A stretch of DNA of 5,230 nt from assembly GCA_028705545.1 (NCBI GenBank), contig JAQWDG010000136.1, forward strand, positions 1 to 5,230, given 5' to 3'. Made by a program: the position numbers and the translations under genes. Shown here one piece after another: positions 4,838 to 5,230 of the stretch. This DNA is from Methanoregula sp. Lineage in GTDB: Archaea; Halobacteriota; Methanomicrobia; Methanomicrobiales; Methanospirillaceae. The notes under the pieces were generated by a model that was not told the origin of the DNA, did no database searches, and saw only the letters and a list, made by a program, of their open reading frames with translations. How positions within the stretch are numbered: position 1 is the first letter of the stretch; the number at the start of each line of letters is the position of its first letter.

Positions 4838-5230
4838 TCAGTCGTGGTGGGGCCGCAGCAGCCGGACGATCTTGTCCCCGACGAGTTTTGCGTGCGCCAT
4901 GGAATTGTCGTCGTCCATGACCTCGCCCTCTTCAAAGCCCTTCCCGGTCACTGCACCGAGCGAGGAAAATTCGTGCGAATTGAGGAACCCCTCGATGGTC
5001 TTTACCGCCCGGTCCGCGCCGGAAGATGCATTCACGGCAACCGCGATCCCCCGGCGGCCGGCAAGCCTGCGGTCGTGGTAGAGCGAGTAGGTCCGGTCAA
5101 TGAAGTTCTTGAGCTGGCCGCAGACATCGTAGTAGTACACGGGCGAGCCGATCACGAGCACCTCGCAATCGATCATCTTCTGCGCTATCGCACCCCAGTC
5201 GTCGCCCTCGATCACGCACCACTTCTTCTC
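4838..5230 (-). CDS. Flavodoxin-fold NAD(P)H-dependent oxidoreductase, ISF/FMN-reductase type (5'-partial)
   Basis: The last 130 residues of a protein whose start lies right of the window; the frame is open from base 5230, so the GTG at 5213-5215 is not taken as a start. It belongs to the NADPH-dependent FMN reductase/iron-sulfur flavoprotein group. Visible are KKWCVIEGDDW (2-12 of the fragment), where relatives have a Cys followed by a DD pair, then CEVLVIGSPVYYYDVCGQLK (22-41), FIDRTYSLY (43-51) and the beta strand GIAVAVNASSGAD (61-73). SPVYYYD is the flavin-phosphate loop region and FIDR a group hallmark. Whether the N-terminal cysteine cluster of iron-sulfur flavoproteins is present cannot be seen. 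It is convergent with the NimA-type gene with only 2 bp between stops, and its GC-rich composition matches that of the cofH genes. Confidence 0.85.
   Translation of the reverse strand, partial: EKKWCVIEGDDWGAIAQKMIDCEVLVIGSPVYYYDVCGQLKNFIDRTYSLYHDRRLAGRRGIAVAVNASSGADRAVKTIEGFLNSHEFSSLGAVTGKGFEEGEVMDDDNSMAHAKLVGDKIVRLLRPHHD

Noticed and set aside
5213..5215. GTG as the start of the flavodoxin-fold gene
   Set aside because: The frame continues to the window edge, and the upstream residues EKKWC fit the family, so this is an internal valine.

Overview
The window looks like a piece of a methanogenic archaeon chromosome, most likely Methanomicrobiales or a near relative (Methanoregula-like). Three things point there. 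Two CofH-type radical SAM proteins of the coenzyme F420 pathway lie in tandem orientation. The DUF1805 gene resembles those common in methanogens. Gene ends are archaeal: AT-rich TATA-like boxes, and an oligo-T tract instead of a bacterial hairpin terminator. The genus is an inference; no rRNA or other marker is present.

Layout. Positions 1-570 (+) hold the C-terminal half of a CofH paralogue whose start lies left of the window. A 268-bp gap with inverted repeats follows. Positions 839-2551 (-) encode a 570-residue protein with an AlbA_2 (Schlafen-type) domain, a GHKL-like ATP-binding domain and a C-terminal winged-helix region. It is visibly AT-richer than its neighbours: hand-counted 60-base lines give about 37% GC at 1681-1740 against 62% at 3841-3900. 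A 304-bp gap carries a cluster of TTGAATA/TATTCAA half-sites upstream of that gene and an oligo-T terminator for the next one. Positions 2856-3155 (-) encode a small DUF1805 protein. It diverges, across a 123-bp shared promoter region, from a complete cofH (3279-4364, +). A split-barrel flavin-binding protein of the NimA/PPOX type (4377-4835, +) follows 12 bp later. The last gene (4838-5230, -) is the C-terminal part of a flavodoxin-fold NAD(P)H-dependent oxidoreductase, convergent with only 2 bp between the stop codons.

How the genes fit together. CofH condenses tyrosine with 5-amino-6-(D-ribitylamino)uracil on the way to FO, the deazaflavin core of F420. The two CofH copies are about 58% identical over their last 178 residues (104 of 178, hand count, no gaps), so they are diverged paralogues rather than a recent duplication. 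Two flavin-type redox proteins lie directly downstream of the complete copy, which suggests a flavin/deazaflavin redox neighbourhood. The AlbA_2 gene looks like a later arrival between the two cofH copies. Its domains suggest a nucleic-acid-binding, ATP-binding regulator or defence-type protein, possibly acting on its own operator-like upstream repeats. No RNA gene, CRISPR array, transposase or complete mobile element is visible.
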